Assembly: GCF_000425785.1 (NCBI RefSeq) | Contig: NZ_KE384451.1 | Span: 41,283 to 105,282, forward strand | Length of the DNA stretch: 64,000 nt | Source: Pseudomonas taiwanensis DSM 21245 | GTDB lineage: Bacteria; Pseudomonadota; Gammaproteobacteria; Pseudomonadales; Pseudomonadaceae | Direction of reading: 5' to 3' | Shown here: positions 15,787 through 23,492 of the stretch, one piece after another | Layout: each line of letters begins with the position of its first letter | Position numbering within the stretch: the stretch's first letter is position 1 | The notes under the pieces: generated by a model | Databases searched by the model: none | The model's input: the letters and a program-made list of their open reading frames with translations, nothing else | Told to the model about the DNA's origin: nothing | Position numbers and translations under genes: made by a program

Positions 15787-16806
15787 ATGTTCGCGCTGAT
15801 GCAAAGCACCCGCACCCAGTCAATGCACCTGTGGATCGACCCGACCACAGGGTTGAAGGCTGTGGTGGCGATTCACAGCGAACACCTGGGGCCGGCCATG
15901 GGGGGCTGTCGCTACCTGCCGTACGCCGATGACGAAAGCGCCATGACCGATGCCATTCGCCTGGCTCAAGGCATGAGCTACAAAGCGGCGCTGGCTGGCT
16001 TGTCGTTCGGTGGCGGCAAAGCGGTGATCATGCGCAACCCGCATGTGGAAAACCGAGCGGCGTTGTTCGAGGCCTTTGGCCGTTTTGTCGACACCTTGCA
16101 AGGTCGCTTCATAACCGCCGTGGACAGTGGCACCTCGACCCTGGACATGGACTGCATAGCCCAGAGCACGCCCCACGTCACCAGCACCACCGCCTCGGGT
16201 GACCCATCGCCGCATGCTGCGATGGGCGTGTTCGCCGGTATTCGCGCCACGTCCCAGGCTCGCCTGGGCAGTGGCAATCTGGAGGGCTTGCGGGTAGCGG
16301 TCCAGGGGTTGGGCAATGTGGGCTATGCCTTGGCCGAGCAACTGCATGCGGCCGGTGCGGAGTTGCTGGTGAGTGACCTGGACCCTGGCCGCGTACGCCT
16401 GGCGGTTGAGCAGTTCAACGCCCACCCGGTGACCAACGACGCCTTGATCAGCACCCCCTGCGACATCTTCGCTCCGTGCGGCGTGGGGCCGGTTCTCACC
16501 GGCCAGAGCGTGATGCAGCTGCGCTGCGCGGCGGTAGCGGGATCGGCGAACAACCAGCTCACCACATTGCAGGTGGCGGACCAGTTGGAGGCCCGCGGAA
16601 TTCTTTATGCGCCCGACTACGTCATCAATGCTGGCGGGTTGATCTATGTGGCCCTCAAGCACCGTGGTGAAGACCTGACCACCATCACCGCGCATCTTGC
16701 GCGGATCCCCTCGCGCTTGACCGAGGTATTCGCCCACGCCCAGGCAGAAAAGCGCTCGCCAGCGCGGGTGGCGCAGATGCTGGCGGAACGGCTGTTGTAC
16801 GGTTGA
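15787..16806 (+). CDS. Leucine dehydrogenase (Glu/Leu/Phe/Val dehydrogenase family)
   Basis: A 339-residue NAD-dependent branched-chain amino acid dehydrogenase that deaminates leucine, valine or isoleucine to the 2-oxo acid. SYKAALAGLSFGGGKAV (about 65-81) is the catalytic glycine-rich segment with the active lysines. GPAMGGCRYLPY is substrate-side, and VQGLGNVGYALAEQL (about 178-192) is the NAD Rossmann motif. FAPCGVGPVLTG and AGSANNQL complete the family pattern. The ATG at 15787 follows GGGGAG; upstream ATGs lack such a site. A stable hairpin separates it from the convergent yebG. Confidence 0.88.
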   Translation: MFALMQSTRTQSMHLWIDPTTGLKAVVAIHSEHLGPAMGGCRYLPYADDESAMTDAIRLAQGMSYKAALAGLSFGGGKAVIMRNPHVENRAALFEAFGRFVDTLQGRFITAVDSGTSTLDMDCIAQSTPHVTSTTASGDPSPHAAMGVFAGIRATSQARLGSGNLEGLRVAVQGLGNVGYALAEQLHAAGAELLVSDLDPGRVRLAVEQFNAHPVTNDALISTPCDIFAPCGVGPVLTGQSVMQLRCAAVAGSANNQLTTLQVADQLEARGILYAPDYVINAGGLIYVALKHRGEDLTTITAHLARIPSRLTEVFAHAQAEKRSPARVAQMLAERLLYG

Positions 16807-16807
16807 G

Positions 16808-16833
16808 AGGCGAAGGCTCATGCTCCTTCGCCT
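16808..16833. terminator. Hairpin between convergent leucine dehydrogenase gene and yebG
   Basis: AGGCGAAGG (16808-16816) and CCTTCGCCT (16825-16833) form a perfect 9-bp stem with an 8-nt loop, directly after the dehydrogenase stop. There is no T-tract, so termination strength is uncertain. Confidence 0.5.
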
Positions 16834-16848
16834 GCTGCGCGCCAGCCG

Positions 16849-17106
16849 CTATTCGCTCGGCTGAACCAGTTCGCCCAGGGCCGACGCGTTGCTCTTGAAC
16901 GCAGTAGCGAACACTGCGCGGTTCTTGGCCATGAAGATGCCTGCGTCTTCGGCCTGTTTTTCACTCAGGTTGGCGACATTCTTCAGCAAAACTTCGGTGA
17001 GCGCCTCGGCGAGTTCGAGCATTTGGTCATGCGCATCGGCGAGTTTGCGGTCCACGAAAAGGGTCTCCAGGTCTCGAGAGCTGCGGTAAAGGGTTTCAAC
17101 AGCCAT
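16849..17106 (-). CDS. yebG: YebG-family SOS-regulated protein
   Basis: An 85-residue protein that matches E. coli YebG by eye: an MAVE start, then Tyr, then an aromatic-KxxADAxDxMLxxAExL pattern (DRKLADAHDQMLELAEALTE) and a charged C-terminal helix. YebG is a small LexA-regulated protein of unknown molecular role in the DNA-damage response. A good LexA box lies 47 bp upstream of the ATG at 17106, which supports the identification independently. AGAGG precedes the ATG. Confidence 0.85.
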   Translation of the reverse strand: MAVETLYRSSRDLETLFVDRKLADAHDQMLELAEALTEVLLKNVANLSEKQAEDAGIFMAKNRAVFATAFKSNASALGELVQPSE

Positions 17107-17152
17107 TGTTTGGCCTCTTCAGCGAAGGAGAAGGGAAGGTGCTAGGTGATAT

Positions 17153-17168
17153 CTGTATATTCATACAG
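17153..17168. promoter_or_regulatory. LexA box upstream of yebG
   Basis: CTGTATATTCATACAG matches the gammaproteobacterial LexA consensus CTGT-N8-ACAG with an AT-rich centre. It is 47 bp before the yebG ATG on the minus strand and about 195 bp before the divergent psiE-like gene, so yebG is the likely target. Confidence 0.85.
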
Positions 17169-17363
17169 TATCGACGCTAATGCAATCCTGCATGCTGGCG
17201 AACTGGCATTTTTATAGCCCAGTTTGGCGTCGGCGGCCTCTCTCAGGTGTCTTGCGGCGTTCGGTCGCCTTCCAAGAGAGGGGGCCTGGCCCTTTAACTG
17301 CATGGCACAAGCGTCACAGGCGTGATGCATCATCCTTCATGTCGTATCGGGGAATGGACAATC

Positions 17364-17834
17364 GTGAACATCAAATGGGCTGAAAAACTGCGCAAGGGCC
17401 TGCACGGCTCGGCCGACTCGCTGGGCAATCTGTGCGTCGAGGCGTTCCACTACTTGGCGCTGTTCGGCATCGGCGCTATCACCGCCTATGCGGCAGTGAT
17501 GACCTTCCTGGACATGCTGGGCAAAGGCGGCATCAGCGTGGATGACATCCTGCTGCTGTTCATCTACCTGGAGCTCGGGGCGATGGTGGGGATCTACTTC
17601 AAGACCAACCACATGCCGATCCGCTTCTTGCTGTATGTCGCCATCACCGCGTTGACCCGCCTGCTGATCGGTGACGTATCGCACCACAAGGCGCCGGACG
17701 AAGGGCTGCTGTACCTGTGCGGCGGTATCCTGTTGCTGGCGTTCTCGATTCTGGTGGTGCGCTACGCGTCGTACCGCTACCCGTCGACCAAGGTGCTGGA
17801 CGCTAACGGCAAAGAATTGGAAGAGGGCAAATGA
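17364..17834 (+). CDS. psiE: PsiE-family inner-membrane protein
   Basis: A 156-residue membrane protein of the phosphate-starvation-inducible PsiE family. Four hydrophobic segments lie at about residues 30-52, 60-80, 85-103 and 118-138. DDILLLFIYLELGAMVGIYF and MPIRFLLYVAITALTR are family-typical. Function is unknown. I chose the GTG at 17364 (MNIKWAEKLRK) because the family begins there and GGGGA lies upstream; an in-frame ATG at 17322 would add an atypical extension. No convincing Pho box was found in the upstream 200 bp. Confidence 0.8.
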   Translation: MNIKWAEKLRKGLHGSADSLGNLCVEAFHYLALFGIGAITAYAAVMTFLDMLGKGGISVDDILLLFIYLELGAMVGIYFKTNHMPIRFLLYVAITALTRLLIGDVSHHKAPDEGLLYLCGGILLLAFSILVVRYASYRYPSTKVLDANGKELEEGK

Positions 17835-17948
17835 GGGGCTAGATAGTTAGCGCGGGTGTTAACGTCCCCGGCGGTTCAATGATGTCCGGCGTCGAGTCCT
17901 TGATCGCGACACAGGGTCGCGAGCTGCGTACGCCGAATGGAGAACCCC

Positions 17949-18251
17949 ATGACGATTGAAGCTGAAAGCGTCCGCGCTTACCTGACCGAGGCCTTCCTGC
18001 CGCTGGGAATCGACCTGGATACGGTGTATGTCACCGAAATTGCCGATGTGATCGATTGCGATGTGGTCGTCTCGCGCAACCTGGTCGATGAAGTCTTGCA
18101 CCATCTGCGTCGGGGTGAGGAGCCTACCTACGATCAGGGGTTGTTTGGCCTGTTCCACCAACCTGCCACTTTCGACCTTCGTTACCGTGTGCGCGGCCTG
18201 CATTTGCTGGACCTCGAAAAAGAGATCGGCAACATGCTGGGTCTTGGCTGA
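17949..18251 (+). CDS. Conserved hypothetical protein, about 100 aa
   Basis: A 100-residue acidic soluble protein (MTIEAESVRAYLTEAF... to ...EIGNMLGLG), without signal or membrane segment and without a domain I recognise. The start at 17949 follows GGAGA at a good distance; the ATG at 17937 is out of reach of it. Codon use and GC at third positions look native. It stands alone between psiE and the DUF3509 gene, on the opposite strand to the latter. Confidence 0.65.
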   Translation: MTIEAESVRAYLTEAFLPLGIDLDTVYVTEIADVIDCDVVVSRNLVDEVLHHLRRGEEPTYDQGLFGLFHQPATFDLRYRVRGLHLLDLEKEIGNMLGLG

Positions 18252-18266
18252 CAGCCCACCCCTGCT

Positions 18267-18569
18267 TCAGTTAGCGACGCCCACGGCGGAGAAATTGCGC
18301 GGTTCGGGACGTGGGTCGCGGGTTAGCGCAGCAAGCACCTGCAACGGGTTCTGTCCCAACTCGATGGCCAGGCCCAGGCGAATGCTGTCGATGACACGCT
18401 GCAAGCGCACCGGGTCGTTGCGCTGGGCCTGGCTGATCAGGCGCTTGACGACCATGCCGCTATCGTCCGAAAGCGTCAGCATGATACTGCCGTCCAGGCG
18501 TTCGATGCTCAGGTTGACCCGGTAGTCGGGGGCGAAGGCGGCGCTGATCTGCTCGAAAGGGTTGTTCAT
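18267..18569 (-). CDS. DUF3509 family protein
   Basis: A 100-residue Pseudomonas-restricted protein of the DUF3509 family (MNNPFEQISAAFAPDYRVNLS..., RPEPRNFSAVG near the end). It is a soluble alpha/beta protein of unknown role. The start at 18569 was chosen because the conserved MNNPF N-terminus begins there. It is separated from the upstream hibernation-factor gene by a strong terminator, so it has its own promoter. Confidence 0.75.
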   Translation of the reverse strand: MNNPFEQISAAFAPDYRVNLSIERLDGSIMLTLSDDSGMVVKRLISQAQRNDPVRLQRVIDSIRLGLAIELGQNPLQVLAALTRDPRPEPRNFSAVGVAN

Positions 18570-18651
18570 GGTCAGGCTCTGCACGTGATGATTGCAGAAG
18601 TTGACCGGCAATCGCTGGCTTGGTTCAGGCGCGATGGCCGACGGAAACGAA

Positions 18652-18676
18652 AACGCCCGGCGCAAGGCCGGGCGTT
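18652..18676 (-). terminator. Strong intrinsic terminator after the hibernation-factor gene
   Basis: AACGCCCGGC (18652-18661) and GCCGGGCGTT (18667-18676) form a perfect 10-bp stem over a 5-nt loop. Read leftward the stem ends GTT followed by TTCG. It lies just after the stop of the ribosome-hibernation gene. Confidence 0.8.
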
Positions 18677-18694
18677 GTTGTACATAGGGCTTGA

Positions 18695-19042
18695 TCAGGC
18701 GTCAGGATCACTCAGTTCCAGTGCCCCGCGCTTGCTGCGTAATTTGCCGTAGAAGTGCTCCAGCGCATTGTTCAGCTTGCTGGCGGCGCCATCGACGGCC
18801 TGGTCCAGCGAGGTGGCGGTGTGGGTCACGGAAATCGGCTGATGACCTTTCGGGCGAGCCTCCATCTGGCAGCGTTTGTCATGCGGTCCGGGCTTGGCGC
18901 CGTTCTCGTCGCGCAGGTGCACCTCGATGCGGGTGAGGTCGTCCTCGTAACGTTCGAGAGTGCTCTGCAGTGTGCTGCGGACCCACTCATTGAGCCGGAT
19001 GTTGCCTTCGATATGGTTGCTGCTGTTGACCTGGATTTGCAT
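18695..19042 (-). CDS. HPF/RaiA-type ribosome hibernation factor
   Basis: A 115-residue HPF/RaiA-family protein: MQIQVNSSNHIEGNIRLNEWVRSTLQ, then IEVHLRDENGAKPGPHDKRCQMEARPKG and the helix SLDQAVDGAASKLNNALEHFYGKLRSKR, giving the beta-alpha-beta-beta-beta-alpha fold that sits in the decoding centre. It lacks the long C-terminal dimerisation domain, so it is of the short type. It is probably a second paralogue, since the main hpf of pseudomonads lies in the rpoN locus (established knowledge). It would act in stationary phase or stress. Confidence 0.82.
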   Translation of the reverse strand: MQIQVNSSNHIEGNIRLNEWVRSTLQSTLERYEDDLTRIEVHLRDENGAKPGPHDKRCQMEARPKGHQPISVTHTATSLDQAVDGAASKLNNALEHFYGKLRSKRGALELSDPDA

Positions 19043-19377
19043 GATTCAATCCTTATTCAGCTTGCTCGCATGGAGGCGTGCCTAGGCCATTGAGGCCCTT
19101 GGAATTTCTTCGCCTCTTGACCCTAAGGTCAGGCAACGGCGCGACGATTACAACCCCTTTTTGAAAATAAATTTCCTGTTGCAATTAGCCTGTTGCGGCT
19201 ACTGCGCAAACAGACTTGCGGCAGTCAGGTCAGGAAAACCGCATTCCCGGCCTTTGCTTATGAGAATTGAAATCATTATTATTGAATGCGGCCTGGCCAG
19301 CTATGGCGGCAACTTCACGGCTATCTCAATGACCTGTTTCTGCCGCCCGGGGCGGGTGGCGCTGGCCCTATGAACCC
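19043..19377. other. Intergenic region of 335 bp with Fur box
   Basis: This gap separates the divergent hibernation-factor and ECF sigma genes. Besides the Fur box at 19262-19280 it has an AT-rich stretch at 19155-19190 (TTTTTGAAAATAAATTTCC) that could hold a promoter for either side. No open frame with a credible start was seen. Confidence 0.6.
19262..19280 (+). promoter_or_regulatory. Fur box upstream of ECF sigma gene
   Basis: GAGAATTGAAATCATTATT matches 14 of 19 positions of the Fur consensus GATAATGATAATCATTATC and is perfect over AATCATTAT. It lies about 98 bp before the sigma-factor ATG, so iron repletion should repress the sigma/anti-sigma pair. Confidence 0.75.
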
Positions 19378-19935
19378 ATGAACGAATCAGACTCCGACAG
19401 CACAGGCGGGCGTGCACGTTTTCTGCAGGTATTCCTGGCCCAGCGCGCCCGCATGGAAGCGCTGGTCAGCCGGCGGATCGGTTGCCGCGCAACAGCCGCG
19501 GACCTGGTCCAGGAACTGTTCCTGCGCTTCTGGCGTCGGCCCGAGGTCAAGGTCGAGGCGCTCGACACTTATCTGCTGCGCTGCGCTGGCAACCTGGCCA
19601 TCGACCATCTGCGCAGCGAAGGCAGCCGCGAGCGCGTTGCCGAAGCCTCGCTGCCGTTGGACGAAACGCCTGTCGCCCAGGCACCAGAGCAGGCGCTGGA
19701 GGTCGAGCACGACCTGCAATGCATCGAAGCTGCGCTGCGGGCGCTGCCCGAACGCACACGGCAGATCTTTCTGCTCAACCGCATTCATGGCTGCAAGTAC
19801 GGTGAGATCGCCCAAGCCATGCAACTGTCCCAGAGCGCCGTTGAAAAGCATATGATGCGCGCCCTTGAAGCGTGCAAGGCGAGCGTCGCCGAGCCCGTGT
19901 CGTCCACACGCAGGCCAGGGAGCGCCCGTCGATGA
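19378..19935 (+). CDS. ECF sigma factor, FecI type
   Basis: A 185-residue iron-starvation sigma factor. Region 2 (about 20-85) contains ADLVQELFLRFWRR and TYLLRCAGNLAIDHLR. Region 4 (about 118-170) contains LPERTRQIFLLNRIHGCKYGEIAQAM and SAVEKHMMRALEAC, the FecI-type recognition helix. It would direct RNA polymerase to the downstream receptor gene when released by its FecR partner. The stop overlaps the start of the FecR gene (ATGA), the classic coupled arrangement. It is under probable Fur control. Confidence 0.92.
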   Translation: MNESDSDSTGGRARFLQVFLAQRARMEALVSRRIGCRATAADLVQELFLRFWRRPEVKVEALDTYLLRCAGNLAIDHLRSEGSRERVAEASLPLDETPVAQAPEQALEVEHDLQCIEAALRALPERTRQIFLLNRIHGCKYGEIAQAMQLSQSAVEKHMMRALEACKASVAEPVSSTRRPGSARR

Positions 19936-20918
19936 GCCGCCGTCCGAATTCGATTTCCGCCGCCCAGTCCCAGGCAGCGTTGCACTGGCTCAGCCGCATC
20001 AATGAACGGCCAGAGGAAGCGAACGGCGCGGCGTTCAAGCGCTGGCTGCTGGCCGACCCCGCACACCGTGATGCCTATGCCGATGCCCAGGAACTCTGGC
20101 GGCTGAGCGCCGCACCGGCTGCCCGACTGGCGCAGGAGGAGCGTGCAGGCTTGCAGCAGTACCTGGACGCGATGGTAGCGACCCCGCGCAGGCGCCGCTG
20201 GTCGCGAATGGCAGGGCCCCTGGCTGCAGCGGCATGCCTGGTGTTGGCCTTGGGCACTGCCGGTGGTTGGCATCCAGGCAACTGGCTGCAAGACCTGCAG
20301 GCCGACTACAGCAGCACCGGGCGAGTGCGCCAGGTCAGCCTCGCCGACCAGTCGCAGGTCGTGCTGGATGCCGACAGTGCGATTGCCGTCGACTTCAGTC
20401 AGGGGGAGCGTCGCGTACGGCTGTTGCGCGGGGCCGCGTACTTCCAGGTGACCCACACCGGCAAGCCGTTCCTGGTAGAGGCGGCAGGTGGTGAAGTGCG
20501 CGTGCTGGGAACCCAGTTCGAAGTGCGCGAGCAGGGCGCCGGTGCCCAGGTCACCGTGCGCAGCGGTCGCGTGGCGGTGACGCCGGCTCAGGGCCGGGCT
20601 GCTCGTGAGTTGACTGCCAATCAGCAACTGGTCTATGCCGAGGGACGGCCAGGCGAGACCTTGAGTGTGGACAGCGAAACCCGCTTGGCTTGGCGCCAGG
20701 GCTGGCTCAATTACTACCAGGTGCCGTTGGCGCAAGTGGTCGAGGATCTGGGGCGTTATTACCCAGGCCGTATCCTGCTGCTCGATGAGCAGTTGGCTCA
20801 ACGCAAGGTCAGTGGCAGTTTCCCGGTCCAGGACCCTTTGTTGGCGCTGGACTCACTGGGCAAGGTGCTGGGCTTCTCGCGTCAGACGGTCCTTGGGCGT
20901 CTGACTGTTGTTCGGTAA
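19932..20918 (+). CDS. FecR-type transmembrane sigma regulator
   Basis: A 328-residue anti-sigma/sigma regulator. The N-terminal cytoplasmic DUF4880-type domain (about 10-60: ALHWLSRINERPEEANGAAFKRWLLADPAHRDAY) binds the sigma factor. A single membrane helix lies at about 96-112 (AGPLAAAACLVLALG). The periplasmic FecR domain (about 130-220: RVRLLRGAAYFQV, FEVREQG) and a C-terminal STN-like part contact the receptor's signalling domain. Trp and Phe residues typical of FecR (AYADAQELW) are present. The ATG at 19932 overlaps the sigma gene by 4 bp. Confidence 0.92.
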   Translation: MSRRPNSISAAQSQAALHWLSRINERPEEANGAAFKRWLLADPAHRDAYADAQELWRLSAAPAARLAQEERAGLQQYLDAMVATPRRRRWSRMAGPLAAAACLVLALGTAGGWHPGNWLQDLQADYSSTGRVRQVSLADQSQVVLDADSAIAVDFSQGERRVRLLRGAAYFQVTHTGKPFLVEAAGGEVRVLGTQFEVREQGAGAQVTVRSGRVAVTPAQGRAARELTANQQLVYAEGRPGETLSVDSETRLAWRQGWLNYYQVPLAQVVEDLGRYYPGRILLLDEQLAQRKVSGSFPVQDPLLALDSLGKVLGFSRQTVLGRLTVVR

Positions 20919-21029
20919 GTGTGCAAGCCCAGGGAGGAGCCGGCCTGCCGGCGATGCGGCCGACACAGGTAAAAAATGTTCAAAACAAGGTGAGGTAACG
21001 GAACCTGGCGTACGTGTAATGAGTGGAAG

Positions 21030-21044
21030 TGCGATTCATTCGCA
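21030..21044. promoter_or_regulatory. Inverted repeat TGCGA-N5-TCGCA before the receptor gene
   Basis: Perfect 5-bp arms lie 29 bp upstream of the receptor ATG, inside the 154-bp gap after the fecR-type gene. It could be a leader hairpin or an operator. A single REP unit occupies about 20937-20962 in the same gap. Confidence 0.3.
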
Positions 21045-21072
21045 GTAATAACCCTCTCACAGGTCAGCGTCC

Positions 21073-23463
21073 ATGAAGTTCACCCCGCGTTGCATTCCTC
21101 TCTGCTTCGGCCTCGCGGCGCTTGGCGCCTTGCCCGTCGCCCCGCTGGTGCAGGCCGCCGAGCAGGTTCAGTTGTATGCCTTCGCTCAGCCCAGCCAACC
21201 TTTGGCTCAGGCAATCAACGCTTTCAGTCGCGCCACTGGCCAGAGCGTGGTTTATACCCTTGAACTGCCTGTCATTCAGGCGCCGGCACTCAACGGCAGC
21301 TTCAGTGCCGAGCAGGCATTGCAGCAGTTGCTAGGTAATTCCGGCCTGACCTGGCGGCGTGTCGATGCCCGTACCTTGACCCTCGAACCTATGGACACCT
21401 CGGGCGCGCTGAACCTGCAAGCCACCACGGTGACCTCGCAGATGGACACCCACAGCTACCAGCCACCAGCGGTAGCATCAATCATGCGTGGGCAAGGACC
21501 GACGCAGGACATACCCCAGGCTATCAACGTGGTTCCGGCGCAGGTCATTCGCGACCAGGCCCCACGCAACCTCGACGATGCGCTGACCAACGTCAGCGGC
21601 ATCACCCAGGGCAACAATTTCGGCGGCACCGCCGACACCGTGATGAAGCGCGGCTTTGGCGACAACCGTGACGGTTCGATCATGCGCGATGGCATGCCCA
21701 TCGTGCAGGGCCGAAGCCTCAATGCCAGCACCGAGCGGATCGAGGTGCTCAAAGGTCCGGCCTCGCTGCTGTATGGAATCCAGGACCCAGGTGGCGTCAT
21801 CAACGTGGTCAGCAAGCGGCCACAATTGGAGCAGTACAACGCGCTGACCGTTCGAGGCTCCACCTATGGGAGCGGCAAGAACGGCAGCGGTGGCGGGTTC
21901 GACAGCACCGGCGCGTTGGGTGACAGTCAATTCGCCTACCGCCTGATCGTCGATCATGAAGACGAAGACTACTGGCGCAATTACGGCGTGCATCGCGAGT
22001 CTTTGGTCGCGCCGTCGCTGGCCTGGCTGGGCGAAGACACCCAAGTGGTACTGGCCTATGAGCACCGCGAGTTTCTCTACCCCTTCGACCGCGGCACCGC
22101 CTTCGGCAGCGATGGCCATCCGTTGAACATCCCGGCCACCCGGCGCCTGGACGAGCCGTTCAACGACATGCAAGGGCGCTCTGATCTCTACCGTCTGGAG
22201 GTCGACCACCAGCTGGCCGATGACTGGAAACTGCACGTCGGCTACAGCTTCAACCGCGAGACCTACGATGCCAGCCAAGTTCGCGTGACCGGCGTGAACG
22301 AAGCCAATGGCACCCTCAAACGCAGCATCGATGGCACCCACAACGCCATGAGCCGCGACCAGTTCGTCACGGTCAGCCTCAACGGCAATGTCGAACTGGC
22401 GGGCATGCAGCATGACCTGTTGCTCGGTGCCGACCACGAGGACCGCAAGATCTTTCGCGGCGACCTGATTCGCCAGAGCAGCCAGTCGACCTTCAGCTAC
22501 CTCAACCCAGTCTATGGCCAGGAAGTGGAGGGCAGCACCGTACGGGCCAGCGACAGCGACCAGACCGACAAGCTGCGTACCGATGCGCTGTTCTTCCAGG
22601 ACGCGCTGCACCTGGACGACCATTGGATCCTGGTGGCCGGCGCGCGTTTCCAGCAGTACGACCAGTACGCCGGACGCGGTCGCCCGTTCAAGGCCAACAC
22701 CGACACCAGCGGCCAGGCCTGGGTGCCGCATGCAGGCATCGTGTACAAAGTGGACGAGCAATTGTCGTTCTACGGCAGCTACAGCGAGTCGTTCAAGCCT
22801 AACTCGAGCATTGCCCCGTTGACCGGCGGGCTGGTACTGGACTCGTCCATTGCGCCGGAGGAGGGCAAGTCCTGGGAGATTGGCGCCAAGCTCGATGTGC
22901 CTGGCAAGCTCACCGGTACCCTGGCGCTGTTCGACATCACCAAGCGCAACGTGCTGGTGGCCAACTTCGATACCAGCAGTGGCGAAACCGTGTACAGCAA
23001 CGCCGGCGAAGTCGGTTCGCGAGGCGTCGAACTCGATCTCACCGGCCAGTTGAGCGAGCGCTGGAGCCTGATCGGCAGCTATGCCTACACCGATGCAGAA
23101 GTCACCAAGGACCCGGAGCTCAAGGGCAATCGCCTGCAGAACGTGGCCAAGCACAGCGGCTCGTTGTCGGCGGTGTACGACTTCGGCAGTCTGTTCGGCG
23201 GCGACAACCTGCGCCTGGGGACAGGAGTGCGTTATGTGGGGGAGCGGGCAGGCAACGCGACCAACACCTTCGACTTGCCGTCCTACACCGTGGCCGATGC
23301 GTTCGCCAGTTACGAAACCAAGCTGGACGAGCACAAGGTACGCCTTCAGTTGAACGTGAAGAACCTGTTCGACAAGGTGTACTACAGCTCGGCCGTGAAT
23401 CAGTACTTTGTCGCGATAGGCGATGCGCGGCAGGTGAGCTTGTCCAGCACGCTTGAGTTCTAG
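21073..23463 (+). CDS. TonB-dependent siderophore receptor with STN signalling domain
   Basis: A 796-residue outer-membrane transducer. The signal peptide is about residues 1-28 (ending VQAAEQ). The secretin/TonB N-terminal (STN) domain (about 45-105: AINAFSRATGQSVVYT ... GLTWRRVDARTLTL) talks to the FecR protein. The TonB-box region and plug (about 125-245, RIEVLKGPASLLYGIQDPGGVINVVSKRP) are followed by a 22-strand barrel ending in Phe (SLSSTLEF). Overall it resembles ferrichrome/ferrioxamine-type (FiuA/FoxA) or ferripyoverdine receptors; the exact siderophore cannot be read from sequence. With the upstream sigma/FecR pair it makes a complete cell-surface signalling cassette. Confidence 0.93.
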   Translation: MKFTPRCIPLCFGLAALGALPVAPLVQAAEQVQLYAFAQPSQPLAQAINAFSRATGQSVVYTLELPVIQAPALNGSFSAEQALQQLLGNSGLTWRRVDARTLTLEPMDTSGALNLQATTVTSQMDTHSYQPPAVASIMRGQGPTQDIPQAINVVPAQVIRDQAPRNLDDALTNVSGITQGNNFGGTADTVMKRGFGDNRDGSIMRDGMPIVQGRSLNASTERIEVLKGPASLLYGIQDPGGVINVVSKRPQLEQYNALTVRGSTYGSGKNGSGGGFDSTGALGDSQFAYRLIVDHEDEDYWRNYGVHRESLVAPSLAWLGEDTQVVLAYEHREFLYPFDRGTAFGSDGHPLNIPATRRLDEPFNDMQGRSDLYRLEVDHQLADDWKLHVGYSFNRETYDASQVRVTGVNEANGTLKRSIDGTHNAMSRDQFVTVSLNGNVELAGMQHDLLLGADHEDRKIFRGDLIRQSSQSTFSYLNPVYGQEVEGSTVRASDSDQTDKLRTDALFFQDALHLDDHWILVAGARFQQYDQYAGRGRPFKANTDTSGQAWVPHAGIVYKVDEQLSFYGSYSESFKPNSSIAPLTGGLVLDSSIAPEEGKSWEIGAKLDVPGKLTGTLALFDITKRNVLVANFDTSSGETVYSNAGEVGSRGVELDLTGQLSERWSLIGSYAYTDAEVTKDPELKGNRLQNVAKHSGSLSAVYDFGSLFGGDNLRLGTGVRYVGERAGNATNTFDLPSYTVADAFASYETKLDEHKVRLQLNVKNLFDKVYYSSAVNQYFVAIGDARQVSLSSTLEF

Positions 23464-23469
23464 GAATGT

Positions 23470-23488
23470 GGGGCTGCAGTGCGGCCCC
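23470..23488 (+). terminator. Weak hairpin after the receptor gene
   Basis: GGGGC (23470-23474) pairs with GCCCC (23484-23488) over a 9-nt loop, followed by GATTTC. It lies between the convergent receptor and AraC-family genes and may end both transcripts. Confidence 0.4.
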
Positions 23489-23492
23489 GATT

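Noticed and set aside
17169..17363. Possible Pho box before psiE
   Set aside because: No pair of CTGTCAT-like repeats with the right spacing was found.
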